This document shows, one piece after another, positions 1 to 9,932 of a stretch of DNA of 64,000 nucleotides (its first letter is position 1; each line of letters starts with the position of its first letter). The stretch covers positions 3,658,001 to 3,722,000 of the forward strand of contig JAKSGN010000002.1 of assembly GCA_024180945.1 (NCBI GenBank). The letters run 5' to 3'. Under the pieces are notes generated by a model. That model was not told the origin of the DNA. It worked only from the letters and a program-made list of their open reading frames with translations, and ran no database searches. The stretch comes from Macrophomina tecta. Lineage: Eukaryota > Ascomycota > Dothideomycetes > Botryosphaeriales > Botryosphaeriaceae. The translations under genes and the position numbers were made by a program.

Positions 1-775
1 CCTCGAAGGACATCTTCTCCTTCCTTGTGTGGTCGACGGGGACGGTGAAGAAGGCGATAGCTACGACAACGACGTAGATGATGGCAAGCAGGAAAAAGCT
101 CGCTCTCCAGTTGAACAGCTGCGTCGCGATACCTGATAAGATGCTGCCGAATACAAAGCCCATAGGATTACCGGCACTGAAACATGCGAAGACTTTATTC
201 TTCCGCTTTGATGGCCGCTGATAGATGGTACCCAGCATTCCCTGAGCCGGTGGGACTGAGGCAGCGGACATGAGCCCCATCACGCCGTTCAGGATGTCGA
301 GCTGGAGTGGTGTCTTGGAGAAGCCGGAGGCCAAGGCAAAGACTGCGAAAAGGGCCATGCTGCCGATGAAGAGCGTCTTCCGCCCAAACAGATCGGCAAG
401 TCTACCGAAAAAGAGGAGGAAGGAGCCAGAAGCAAGACTGTACACAGGTTAGCGCGAACGGTACTGCAGATGTGGGATGGAGCGGAAGACGCACGAAGAC
501 GAGCCAGCCAGCCAAGTAAGCTCAGCAGTGGTCATACCCAAGTCGTTCTGAACCTGCGAAGTGAGCACGGTAATGGCGCCGTTGAGGAGAGACGACATGG
601 CAATTGCCATGGTCGCCACCAAAACGAAAAGAACCTCCTGAAGGGTGGAAGAGAACACGTCTGGCCTGGCTTCGTCGTCCACAGGCACCGACGCCTCCGC
701 GGAGCTGGTCACGCCATGCGCCTTCTCAGTGCGCCCCGTCACGCCTGGCCGCTGGATTTCTTCGCCGTCGGCCAT
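1..775 (-). CDS. MFS drug:H+ antiporter (DHA2-like), 5' part
   Basis: N-terminal part of a major facilitator superfamily exporter of the plasma membrane or vacuole; the 3' part lies beyond the left edge. Exon 1 is 495-775, an intron 438-494 (donor GTGCGT, acceptor TACAG, branch GCTAAC) separates it from exon 2 (437 to edge). After splicing, transmembrane segment 1 (VLVATMAIAMSSLLNGAI) and segment 2 are followed by the MFS signature GRLADLFGRK, then further hydrophobic segments and a short loop rich in basic residues (RPSKRKNK). The ATG at 775 is preferred because the upstream in-frame start is only GTG. The sequence style resembles 14-TM DHA2 proteins of the aminotriazole-resistance type, but substrate cannot be read from it. 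The hydrophilic 40-residue N-terminal tail is normal for the family. Confidence 0.85.
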
Positions 776-1586
776 GGCTGAGGACCACACGAAAGGGCTG
801 CTGGGTCCACGGCTGCAAATTCACGTTAAGGGCTGACATGTATATGTTTATTTTCTTTTTTTGCGAAGTCGGGAGAAGCGATTATCAGCAGAGCGGAGGA
901 ATTCCGCTGCTTGATCAGAGCACGCAAGGCGGCATATGCAGATGGTTGTCCGCTTTCGGCAATCCGATCCGGCGTTATGACTCGGCAAGTCCGATGGCCG
1001 GCAAAGCCATCAGTCGTAAGCTCAGGGTTACACGCGGCTGAAGACCTTCCAGGAGAGCCTCTGGCGACAAGATATCCGATTGCACCCTAGAAGGAGTAGA
1101 TTTCATGAGTGGGGAGCGTCGACCGCGAATAAATACATGATATATATGGCTTTCGGAAATCCCGAACGCGACTAGCACCGAGATCAGCACTTGACCTTCG
1201 GCTTCTATTTTGAGGAGTTATTTTTTCTTTCTAGAAAAAAAAAAAAAGACTGATTAGAAAAAAAGATTCTTGCGACCGGTCCATTGGAGCTAGCACATGA
1301 GCTGATAGTGCAACATGGGAAGGCTGAAGTTCGTCCAGATGTACATGTATCGGTCGACCTACGGCAGGCACATCCAGCTGAGTGCTTCGAACCGCATATG
1401 TAGCGGATTACATCCTGGTTTACGAGCCGACTGGTTAAAGCTCCATTCAGAAGCGACAGCCGGTCTACTCGAGGAGGAGGTTCAGCAATCCGCGACCTCT
1501 CTGTGAAACGTTGATTTGGATCCCCGATTCATGAGAGAATCGCCGGGCCAGACTTGTGAGAAGCATTATCTTCCGGCGGACAAGAC
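776..1586. other. intergenic, MFS promoter side
   Basis: About 0.8 kb between the MFS start and the CYC2-like stop. It should hold the MFS promoter and the CYC2-like 3' region. An A-rich run lies near 1228-1265. No open frame here looks coding. Confidence 0.5.
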
Positions 1587-2657
1587 TCACAACTTCCAGA
1601 CATCCCAACCCTTGAGGTCCATCCTAGAGAGAGCTCCTCTCAGCGGGCCTTGGACTTCCCCTTCTTCAGCCCAGACTTTCCCGCCAGACCAGTAGTCCAA
1701 AAAGCCATCCGGACCAGATATCAGAATGAGCCGAGAGCCAGGTGCTCGACCCGCCGCAGACTTGTCCGACTGCTGTAGTAGGCGCGCAACTTGTCCCGGC
1801 TGAATGGAGCTCTTCTCCTCATCCACGAAGTAATCCACAGCCAGTTGCTGATCGGGCGCTGCATGCCGCTTCAGCACCTCAATCTGCTTCACAATAACGC
1901 CCTTCACTCCGCCCTCCCCATCGTCATCTTTCTTTTGCTCCTGCTTGCCCAAACCCAGCCATCTCCTCCACCCACCACTGGCGCCTTCGTTATCGGCATC
2001 GCTACTCCCACCCACGCAGTCCTCCCTTCTCCGACTCGCCCACAGAATCCGCATCCTCGTCTCTCCTCCCCTCATCTGCAGCGCCCTTGCCACCTGCAGC
2101 GCCGGCGCGATCCCCGTCCCTCCCGCCAGAAACAGCACCTCCCTCACGTCCTCCGGCACTGCGAACTCGACATGCGGCCCCCGCAGCTCGACAGTCGCGC
2201 CGTCCGGCAGCCGGTGCAGATACCCCGACACCTCCCCACCCCTCTCTCTCCGTATCAAGAACCGCAGCTCCTCGGCAGAGGCATCTGTGGACGTGGGCGG
2301 CGGCGGCAGCGGCGTGTACGCACGCGCGATCTGCAGTTGCGGCTGCTTCGCCTCGACGCTCCACACGGCGCGCCGCCAGAAATCGCGCAGGTCTTGCTGC
2401 GCAGCAGCGGCGGGGTCGTCGCGGGCGCGGAGGGTGAAGAGCGTGCTGGTGGATGAGACGGGCTCGCGGGCGGCGATCGTGTAGCGCGAGAAGAGGGCCG
2501 GGTGCAGCGTTGTGGATTCGGCGGCGGCGGAGTCGGTGTCTTTGCTCGCGGTAGCCCAGTAGCGGTAGCCGAACCCGGCAGCGGCGCTGCCGCCGAGGAC
2601 CAGGAGAACGCCGGCATTGGGACGGAGGGAGGCGTGGAGGAGGTGTGGGCGCGGCAT
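1587..2657 (-). CDS. CYC2: CYC2-like mitochondrial FAD/NAD(P)H oxidoreductase
   Basis: Single-exon gene for about 356 residues resembling fungal Cyc2, the inner-membrane flavoprotein that assists reduction of heme during cytochrome c maturation. The N-terminus (MPRPHLLHASLRPNAG) is basic and free of acidic residues, followed by a hydrophobic anchor (VLLVLGGSAAAGFGYRYWA). The ferredoxin-reductase fold is marked by the FAD-binding RAYTPLPP motif near residue 110 and the nucleotide-binding FLAGGTGIAPALQVA segment near residue 175. ATG at 2657 was chosen; the TTG twelve bases upstream is not a likely eukaryotic start. Serine/acidic insertions in the C-terminal third look lineage-specific. The family is clear; the exact orthology to CYC2 rather than another cytochrome b5 reductase-like protein is a fair inference. 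Confidence 0.75.
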   Translation of the reverse strand: MPRPHLLHASLRPNAGVLLVLGGSAAAGFGYRYWATASKDTDSAAAESTTLHPALFSRYTIAAREPVSSTSTLFTLRARDDPAAAAQQDLRDFWRRAVWSVEAKQPQLQIARAYTPLPPPPTSTDASAEELRFLIRRERGGEVSGYLHRLPDGATVELRGPHVEFAVPEDVREVLFLAGGTGIAPALQVARALQMRGGETRMRILWASRRREDCVGGSSDADNEGASGGWRRWLGLGKQEQKKDDDGEGGVKGVIVKQIEVLKRHAAPDQQLAVDYFVDEEKSSIQPGQVARLLQQSDKSAAGRAPGSRLILISGPDGFLDYWSGGKVWAEEGEVQGPLRGALSRMDLKGWDVWKL

Positions 2658-2839
2658 TTGGGGTTGCAATGGTGGGAGAGGGAGTGAGAGTGTGTGGCGC
2701 GGAGGGAATTGGAGGTGGTGGGTTCAGAGAAGCTTCGAGGCCGAGCGTTTCGCGGGAGCATAATTCAGCCCTACGCTGCGGTCACCCGCCCCGCTAAATT
2801 TGCTCCAGAGCATGTCTATTGGTTCGTCCTTCTAGATCC

Positions 2840-3552
2840 TTATAATCTAAGTATCGTGCGGGCATCATTATCCTCGATGCCGCCTCGAAATAGCTCTTTT
2901 ACCACCTTGCCTTGCACGATGGTTTGTTCTATCACGCCTTCGACTTGCTCCGGGCCTACCCGGCCGTACCAGATGCCTTTCCCAGCCAACGGGTGGCCTG
3001 CCTCCTTCAGGGTCTTGGGAATGTAGATGATGACGTTTCCCGCATACTTGTGCCCTCCGATATGGCTGATCAAGCCTACACTGGCGGAGAGCGCGGGCCC
3101 GTGATGCTGCTCCAGATCCGGCTGCGGGCGGATGTCTATTCCCTTGGCCCTCAGCTTCTCCTCAAATTCATCCCGCAGCAGAGGACCCAGGATGCCGCAG
3201 CGGGCGTCTCTCCCGCCGTGTCCACAGATAAGCACCAGGACCTCGTCCACTTCCCGAACACCGGAAAAGTTTGCCTGGAGCTTCTCGTCCTTCACCAATT
3301 TCTCCTGCTCCTCCGGGGAGAGAACATCCTTGTGCATCTTGTGCAGCTGCTTGGGCTTCGCAAAGCCTCGTATAAAATTCTTGACCGAGTCTTCGGCAAG
3401 CGGTATCGAAGGGACGTACTTGAAGCTCGGGAAGAGGTACGCAGATGCGGAATCGGGCGAGGAGGATGCGGCGGGGAAAGAGACGTTTGTTATAAGGATA
3501 TTGTGGTACGGCTTTTGGAACTGAATTAGTACACAGTTTTGAAGAAGGAGGG

Positions 3553-3606
<54 letters not shown>

Positions 3607-4129
3607 ATCTGGCGTGCAAGAGGAAGCATGTACAGGCATATACTCGGGGATGCTGGCAACGATGGCGCAGACAACAGCGATTGCGCATGTCCCTTATGAG
3701 CCGTGGCTATCCGGGGAGACTAACATCACTGAGCTCCCCTTTCCTTCCAAGTATGTCCTTGACCTTGCGCTGGAGATAAGCGTCGTCTTCCTCCTCTATC
3801 CGGCTCGTCCAGTCGTCTTTCCCAGTAGCGATGAGGATCTGCTCGGCATAGGCGCCCATTGTGCCATTGAGGTTCTGCTTGTGGTCTATCTCAAGGCCTT
3901 CGGGAAACGAGGGCATGGGGCGACACGAGCATGTCGGCGACGGACATGATTCTACGACGGGGAACGGCGCGGTGTCGAAAGCGGGAATCGGGATGCTCCT
4001 GCGGGTGGCATTAAGGCGCGGGTACGATGCAGTGACGAGCGAGCGGCGAGAGCACCGCCAGAAGGACATGGTGCAGCGGCGCGGAGAATGCGCTCTTCCA
4101 GCAAGCGGCGGCCGACATGGTTTTGACAT
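2840..4129 (-). CDS. AIM32: AIM32-like thioredoxin-fold [2Fe-2S] protein
   Basis: Two exons, 3725-4129 and 2840-3520, with an intron at 3521-3724 (GTTAGT...TTCAG), give 361 residues of the sucrase/ferredoxin-like AIM32 family, mitochondrial proteins linked to redox quality control. The N-terminus is arginine-rich and suits a matrix presequence. Exon 1 carries the family's CPSPTCSC region and the FPEGLEIDHKQNLNGT segment; exon 2 carries CGHGGRDARCG and HIGGHKYAGN, the cysteine and histidine positions expected for cluster or metal binding. ATG at 4069 is a possible alternative start, 20 codons shorter. The unusually long intron holds a (CT)25 tract on the sense strand close to the acceptor. Start lies about 200 bp from the divergent SDR gene, so they probably share a promoter. 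Confidence 0.85.
3555..3604. repeat. (GA)25 microsatellite
   Basis: Uninterrupted GA dinucleotide repeat inside the AIM32 intron. On the AIM32 sense strand it reads (TC)n and ends about 30 bases before the 3' splice site, where a polypyrimidine tract would lie. Confidence 0.97.
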
Positions 4130-4334
4130 CGGTGAAATGCGGGCTGCGTCATGCCTTTCTCCGCTCGGCCTTGAGGCTCGGGCTCGGCTGACACCGCGCG
4201 CGCGCGCTTTTGCCCAGCGAGTTCCGACGCGCTTCTCGCTCGTCCGCCGCCGCGTCGCCCTCTCAGACGTCGAACGCACCGCGCAATGTGCTCGCCCACC
4301 CCTCAGGCATCTCCTCATCCGTGACTGCGCATCA

Positions 4335-5697
4335 ATGGCCTCGCCGCCGCCCGCGTCGTCCGCACCGCCGCCCCAGGCCAGCAGCAGCCACAGCAACGCC
4401 GCTCCGTCGCAGCGACCAGCTCGGCCTCGGTCTCCGCGATTCCCGCCGCACAACGCCCCGCGCGTCTGGTTCCTGACAAATGGCACCTCGCCCATTAGCA
4501 TCGCCCTGGCCACTCAGATCCTCGACCACGGAGACTATGTCGTTGCCGGCGTGCTGCCTGCCGAGTTCGAGCGCGAGAGCGGCCGCAGCGAGGAGTTCCG
4601 CGATTTCCTCGACAAGGTCAGCAGCGCCGAGGGCGACAAACAGCGCTGGAAGGAAAGGCTGCGCGTCGTTAGCCTCGATGCCAGGTAAGGTGCGCCGAGT
4701 CTTGCTTATCAATGCTTCGCTTTCTTGTTCCGCCCCACGTGATGCCCGATCGCCCTTGCTGACCAACTCTCCCAGAGTCATCGGCCAGTGCCAGGCTGCT
4801 GTTGCGGAGGCCGTCGATGCGTTTGGCGGGGTTGACGTGTTGCTGGGGTGCTCCACCGAGACCGTCGTGGGCACGGTCGAGGAGTTGGCCCAGTCGACGC
4901 GGACCATGAATCTTGTCCGTGACCAGTTCGAGACCACCTTTTTCTCCAATGTCAACATTATCAAGGCCGTGCTGCCCATTATGCGGGCTGCCAAGAATGG
5001 CCATATCATCATGTTGACAGGAACGACCGGCCATTTGGGAACACCAGGCCTTGGCATGTACTGTGCCTCTCAATGGGCCATCGAAGGATACTGTGACGTG
5101 AGCTTGAAGGAGTAAACCCGCGGAAGGACGCTGTGCTGACTATCCCCCCCACAGAGCCTGGCGTACGAGATTGCGCCGTTTAACATCAAGATGTCCATCG
5201 TGCAGCCAAATATGGAGGTCAATGTGCTGACCAACCGCATCACCTCCGCTCCCCCTATGGAAGAATATGCCCCAGACGTCAATCCTGCCCCTCTGTGTCG
5301 CGAGCTTTTCAGCGGCTTGCTAGACAAGCTGGACACTAGATCAGTCGGGCTGGCAAGTCATCCGTCTCCCTCTGCTGATGGTGAAGTGCCATCTCCCGCA
5401 AGCACCGCAAACGTGCATTCTACCGGCGATCTTCTGTCATCTTCCACAATTACTTCGCTATATCCAATGTTGGATCATGCCGTGCGATCGTCGTTAATAG
5501 CCGAAACAGTGCATGCACTCACTGCCATTGGAGGCCATGACAACCCGCCGGCCCGACACATTGTAGGATTTGAAGGCGTCGCCAGTGTCAAAGAAAAGCT
5601 TAAAACCGTAAGCGAAGAGCTTGAGGATTTTAATGAGGTGAGCGGCGCGGTCGACATTGGCAAGGGTGAGGATGCAGTGGATGTTACTCAGGGCTGA
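4335..5697 (+). CDS. atypical short-chain dehydrogenase/reductase-like protein
   Basis: Three exons (4335-4684, 4776-5097, 5155-5697; introns of 91 and 57 bp) encode 404 residues. The middle shows an SDR fold: a Rossmann-like start VWFLTNGTSPISIALA, the strand-helix pair around AFGGVDVLLGC, the core serine region IIMLTGTTGHLG and the tyrosine motif GLGMYCASQWAIEGYCDSLA, then PFNIKMSIVQPNMEV as in classical SDRs. Two hallmarks are altered: the TGxxxGxG dinucleotide motif reads TNGTSPIS, and the catalytic lysine of YxxxK is glutamine (YCASQ). The proline/serine-rich N-terminal 40 residues and the C-terminal acidic tail are extra. Activity as a normal dehydrogenase is therefore doubtful; it may bind cofactor or act as a regulator. 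It shares a short upstream region with AIM32. Confidence 0.8.
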
Positions 5698-6314
5698 ATG
5701 CCGGTTGTTCACTGAGGACAATATATTTTCGTTATTTGCCGCCTGCGGCCAGTGCTTGCGCTGCCCGTGTCCGTACAGGGCTGTAAATTTTGCCTTACTC
5801 CGCGTATCTATACATCAATCCTGCTAAGATCGCCAGAAAGCGCCACAGCGGGGAGGGGTTCCACCACACGTCAATGCGGACCGCCCCGCCCCGCTCCCAC
5901 CGAATAATATCAAGGTACTCTATCCTACTCGTGATCGCCTTGAAAGTAGCGCTGGCTCTCGTGATTGCAAGCTTCAGCTATTGGCTCTCGTGAGCAAGCT
6001 ATCGGGCTCCAACTGTAATCTGCAAGTTCTGGCCCCTGCACTAATCCCCCCCTCAGTCACCATGCTGCGCAAACCTGCTCATATTGGCAGCCAGAAACGG
6101 ACGCTATGGCTTCCATCGCAGCGCCACACTCGTTAAGAGGAAGGTAAATGACCATAGAGCGAGTGCTCTTGGCTACTTAAACCCCCCGTCGCTCTGCCTC
6201 CGTCGACCTTTCTCACCATCACCTCGGCTTGCGCTTTCGAAGCAAAAATTGCAACTGCTTCTGGCCGACTCACGAACCAACACCATTCAAGTAACTTGAC
6301 TTCATCCGGTCACC
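5698..6314. other. intergenic, peroxidase promoter
   Basis: 0.6 kb between the SDR and the peroxidase genes. A TACTTAAAC TATA-like stretch lies about 140 bases before the peroxidase start, followed by a CT-rich leader ending in CACCATG. No coding frame is evident. Confidence 0.45.
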
Positions 6315-7715
6315 ATGAAGTACTTCTTCCTATTCACCCTTCTCATGACCATGCTCGGCATAGCCATTGGCCACCTTCCTGACCGCTCCGTCCGTCCGCC
6401 CTTCGACATGCACGACCAGCTCGTAGACATCACCGGTTCTCACGCCTTCGCCCTTCCCGGTCATGGCAGCGTTCGTGGCCCTTGTCCTGCTCTGAATGCC
6501 CTTGCCAACCAGTAAGCCCGGTCGTTCCTCAGATTCATAGACTCAGTGATGTTACACTCTTCCAGCCGGTACATCTCACACGATGGAGTGACCAACTTCG
6601 ACGAGGCCAGAGATGCTGTCATTAAGGGCAAGTCCCTGCGGTACCAAATGTTGCTCATTCCACGCTGACATTAAGGTTAGTCTTCGCGCTTGATGCCGGC
6701 GTAGTGGAGTACATCCTCTGGCAGGCACTGGCCGCCAGTGGCAGCGCCGACATGTGGACGCTTTCTATCGGCGGCCACCATCCTCGCACCGACCGGAACG
6801 TGACTTATCCGCTGAAGCTTCGCACGCACGGCCTCAGCAGCACCCATGTCGGCTTCGAAAGTGATGCCTCGCCTACCCGGTCAGACCTATACGACTTGGA
6901 GAATCCCAATGCTGTCGACCTGGACCGCGATGCCTTCATAATTCTTTACAACAGACAGGCCAACGTGACGGATGATGAGGCTGATTACAACTTGCAGGTC
7001 GTCACAGACCACAGGTTCAATCGCACGCTGTACAGCATTCAGAACAACACGGCAATGTTCTTGACTCCGCTCAACTCCGTGATGGGTTCGGCCACATACC
7101 TTTTCATCGCGAACCTCTTCGCCAACCATAGCGCCGCCAAGCCCTCTGGTCGCCTGGACCGCGAAACTCTGAAATCCTTCTATGGTGTGTCCGGGGATCC
7201 AAATGGGAATGCAACCTGGGTAGGCTTCCTCAGCTCGCTCACCCATGACCACACTGACTTCAAAGTAGCTTACCGGCGCCGAGCGGATTCCCGCGAACTG
7301 GTACCGTCGCCACTCGAGCGTTCCGCTAACGGTCCAGGACATTAACGAGCAGACCAAGTACATGTACCAGCAGTATCCAGATCTGCTAGACAGGTACCTC
7401 GTCGGGGGCAATGCGAACGGTACGGCGGACAATTGGGTCTCCGTTGATGTGGAGAAGCTCAGTGGTGGTAACTTCACCCTCGATTCGATCAAGAAGGGGG
7501 CGAACGAGCCGAACTGCTTCATGATCGCGTCTGCTCCTGATTTCGGATCACCATTCCTCGAAAAGCTGTACAAAGATGCTGGGCCTGTCAAGAAGCTTCT
7601 GGACGACAAGATGGCGCCTCTTGTGCAGGCGCTGAAATGCCCTCCGGCGTTCCCCGTGGATTACACCCTCTTCGACGAACTCAAGGGCTGGGGCAACAGC
7701 CTGAAGCTCAAGTAG
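6315..7715 (+). CDS. secreted heme-thiolate peroxidase (chloroperoxidase/UPO family)
   Basis: Four exons: 6315-6511, 6566 to about 6631, about 6676-7219 and 7269-7715, giving about 418 residues. Introns at 6512-6565 and 7220-7268 are clear. The second intron is uncertain: donor at 6632 or 6641, acceptor at 6675 (AAG); both keep frame. The protein starts with a signal peptide (MKYFFLFTLLMTMLGIAIG). The proximal heme ligand is Cys57 in GPCPALNALAN, followed by LANHRYISHDGV as in family-2 peroxidases. The acid-base/metal motif region reads GFESDASPTRSDLY, so the usual EHD triad is ESD here. Many N-x-S/T sites suggest glycosylation. Members oxidise or halogenate aromatic and aliphatic compounds with H2O2; the substrate is not predictable. 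The next gene downstream is also a secreted oxidative enzyme (AA9). Confidence 0.85.
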
Positions 7716-8960
7716 AGCATGTGCAAGTCGTGAGGGATCTGTCAGCAGACAGTTTGATTTTTTATTTGTTCTTGCTCCAGATGCGTTTGGTTTTTTCCTG
7801 AGGCGGCGTCCCAGGATATGAGAGCGACAGGGGTAGGTAGAAATCCCAAGCGTTGCAAACCGCACTGACAAACACCGGTGGAGAGTGAAGGCAGTTGTCC
7901 GGACGCGCGTGCAATGGGCGTCTTCGACGAGATGCCGCCGGACAGCTGCCTCAGTGGCGTGGGCGGTATTGCTAAGCGTGGCAGGCAACCGCCGGAATAG
8001 AGGACGCATGGGCCAGGACGAATAGGAGAGGAGGCCGAAACTCCTTGCGACAGGGCGCTTGCCTCGCTTTGGGCTCACTGTCGACCTACAATCCGAGCCC
8101 GCAGTGTAACATGTTCCGTTCCTGGGGCTGGCGCGCTTCTCTCCACCAATCAGGGCCGGCAGGATTAGGGATGTTTGGCTGGGCGGGCCCCGGGATGGCA
8201 GCGATCGTGGCCGACGGGCCGAGTTGTCGGCTGGGCGTCTCGCGCTTCTGCTTGCGATTAATTGCACCTCCACCCCTCGCCCACACCAGTGTCGGCACCC
8301 AGACCACCCCAGCCCACTGATCGTCTGCCGTCCCTTCCCAACGCGTCACACATTGCAATGCGCGAAACAGGACAAGGCTCGGTTGCGCGCTCCTAAAACA
8401 AGGCCCAAAACGGCGAAGTCGGGAAGAAGCATGATTGTAAGCATGGCCCACCCGATAGCCGACTGAGCGCCACCTCCACGGGCAAGTATCGGCGGTCGAT
8501 CGCGCCTCATTGGCCCGCTGTTTGCTGTTTCTCCTGTTGTCCTGCTGTTTGTCGCACTGTTTCGAGAACTCCCTTCTCTTTCGCTACCGCGCCGTGTCCT
8601 CCGTCTGACCCGGCCAAGCAAAGCCATCGCAATCCCCTTATGCGATCCATCATGCGTCTTGCTGCTGTACCGCGACCTTGGCGTGGCTGTTTCGCCGCGC
8701 GCCACGGCGACGACCAGGTTCGGTGACCGTCTGAAGCGCGATTGGATGGAAAAATGTCGTTCCAGAGCTTCTCAAGGCGCAGCGCGCGTGTTGCAACCAG
8801 CAACCAGTCCTCCACTGAGCGCCTTGACGTGGCAAGTGTGGATCAGCTTCGCCAGCAGTGTGCATTCGAGACACCAGCCTTTCATCAAGTGCAATCTAAC
8901 TCGGGTCCCCGGCCCATTGCCGCTTTGGGCTATTCGTCCTTGAGCCTCTCACGGCCCTGC
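7716..8960. other. intergenic, no gene seen
   Basis: About 1.2 kb between the peroxidase stop and the AA9 promoter. Overlapping GC-rich open frames on both strands have no recognisable motif, no ATG context and no splice pattern that extends them. Confidence 0.5.
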
Positions 8961-8962
8961 AC

Positions 8963-9146
8963 CTATATAACCAGCGCTCTCTCACCACCTCTTTCTGCTC
9001 TCCACGGCTGGTCCAACCGACTTCATTCACTGCCTTCTACCGCTTTCGCTCTCGCTCTCTCTCCAGATTCTCTCTTTCTCCCAGCGCTAGCCGCTCAGTC
9101 ACCACTTTCTACCCACCAACCAACCAAACACACCAAACCAGCAAAA
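8963..9146 (+). promoter_or_regulatory. AA9 core promoter and 5' leader
   Basis: A TATATAA box at 8964-8970 is followed by about 175 bases of CT-rich sequence typical of strongly expressed fungal genes, ending in a CA-rich stretch (ACCAACCAACC) and GCAAAAATG, a good start context. Confidence 0.7.
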
Positions 9147-9932
9147 ATGCACACCTCCGCTACTCTCTTCGCTGCCGGCGCTATGGTCGCCTCTGTTGCC
9201 GCCCACGGCCACGTTTCCGCCATTGTGGTCAACGGCAAGAGCTTCCAGGGCTACGACCCCAGCTTCTCCTACCAGAACCCTGCCCCCAAGGTCGCTGGCT
9301 GGACTGCCCAGAACCTCGACAACGGCTTCGTCGAGCCCAACTCCTTCAGCTCCGGCGACATCATCTGCCACAAGGAGGCCAAGCCCGGCCAGGCCTACGT
9401 CGAGGCTGCCGCCGGCGACGAGCTCCAGATCCAGTGGAGCACCTGGCCCGACTCGCACAAGGGCCCCGTCATCGACTACCTTGCCAGCTGCGGCGGCGAC
9501 TGCACCACCGTCGACAAGACCTCGCTCTCCTTCGTCAAGTTCCAGGCCAAGGGTCTCGTCTCCGGCAGCGCGCCCGGCACCTGGGCCACCGACGACCTGA
9601 TCTCCAACAACTTCACGCACACGACCACCCTGCCCGCCAGCCTCGCCCCGGGCAACTACGTCCTGCGCCACGAGATCATCGCGCTCCACTCGGCGGGCCA
9701 GGAGAACGGCGCGCAGGCCTACCCCCAGTGCATCAATGTCAAGGTCACCGGCTCCGGCAGCACCGAGATCTCCGGCGGCAAGAAGGCCACCGCCTTCTAC
9801 ACCCCGACCGACCCCGGCATCAAGTTCAACCTCTACACCACCTTCTCCGAGTACCCCATGCCCGGTCCCGCTCTCTGGTCCGCCGCCGCCGCCAAGGTCC
9901 GCCGCCACATGCGCGACTTCCGCCTCTTCTAA
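9147..9932 (+). CDS. AA9 lytic polysaccharide monooxygenase
   Basis: Intronless gene for 261 residues of the AA9 (former GH61) family, copper enzymes that cleave cellulose or related glucans oxidatively outside the cell. The signal peptide MHTSATLFAAGAMVASVAA is cut before His20, which becomes the N-terminal copper-brace histidine (HGHV). The second brace histidine is His104 in SHKGP; His181, Gln190 and the axial Tyr192 in AQAYPQCINV complete the site. Spacing (mature His1, His85, Tyr173) matches the family. No CBM1 or GPI signal is present; the C-terminus ends in a short basic tail (KVRRHMRDFRLF). High GC and C-ending codons suggest high expression. A long antisense open frame over this gene is a codon-bias artefact. 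Confidence 0.95.
   Translation: MHTSATLFAAGAMVASVAAHGHVSAIVVNGKSFQGYDPSFSYQNPAPKVAGWTAQNLDNGFVEPNSFSSGDIICHKEAKPGQAYVEAAAGDELQIQWSTWPDSHKGPVIDYLASCGGDCTTVDKTSLSFVKFQAKGLVSGSAPGTWATDDLISNNFTHTTTLPASLAPGNYVLRHEIIALHSAGQENGAQAYPQCINVKVTGSGSTEISGGKKATAFYTPTDPGIKFNLYTTFSEYPMPGPALWSAAAAKVRRHMRDFRLF

Noticed and set aside
9099..9908. Long antisense open frame over the AA9 gene
   Set aside because: Glycine/valine-rich low-complexity translation produced by the strong C-ending codon bias of the AA9 gene; no domain and no ATG-led model.
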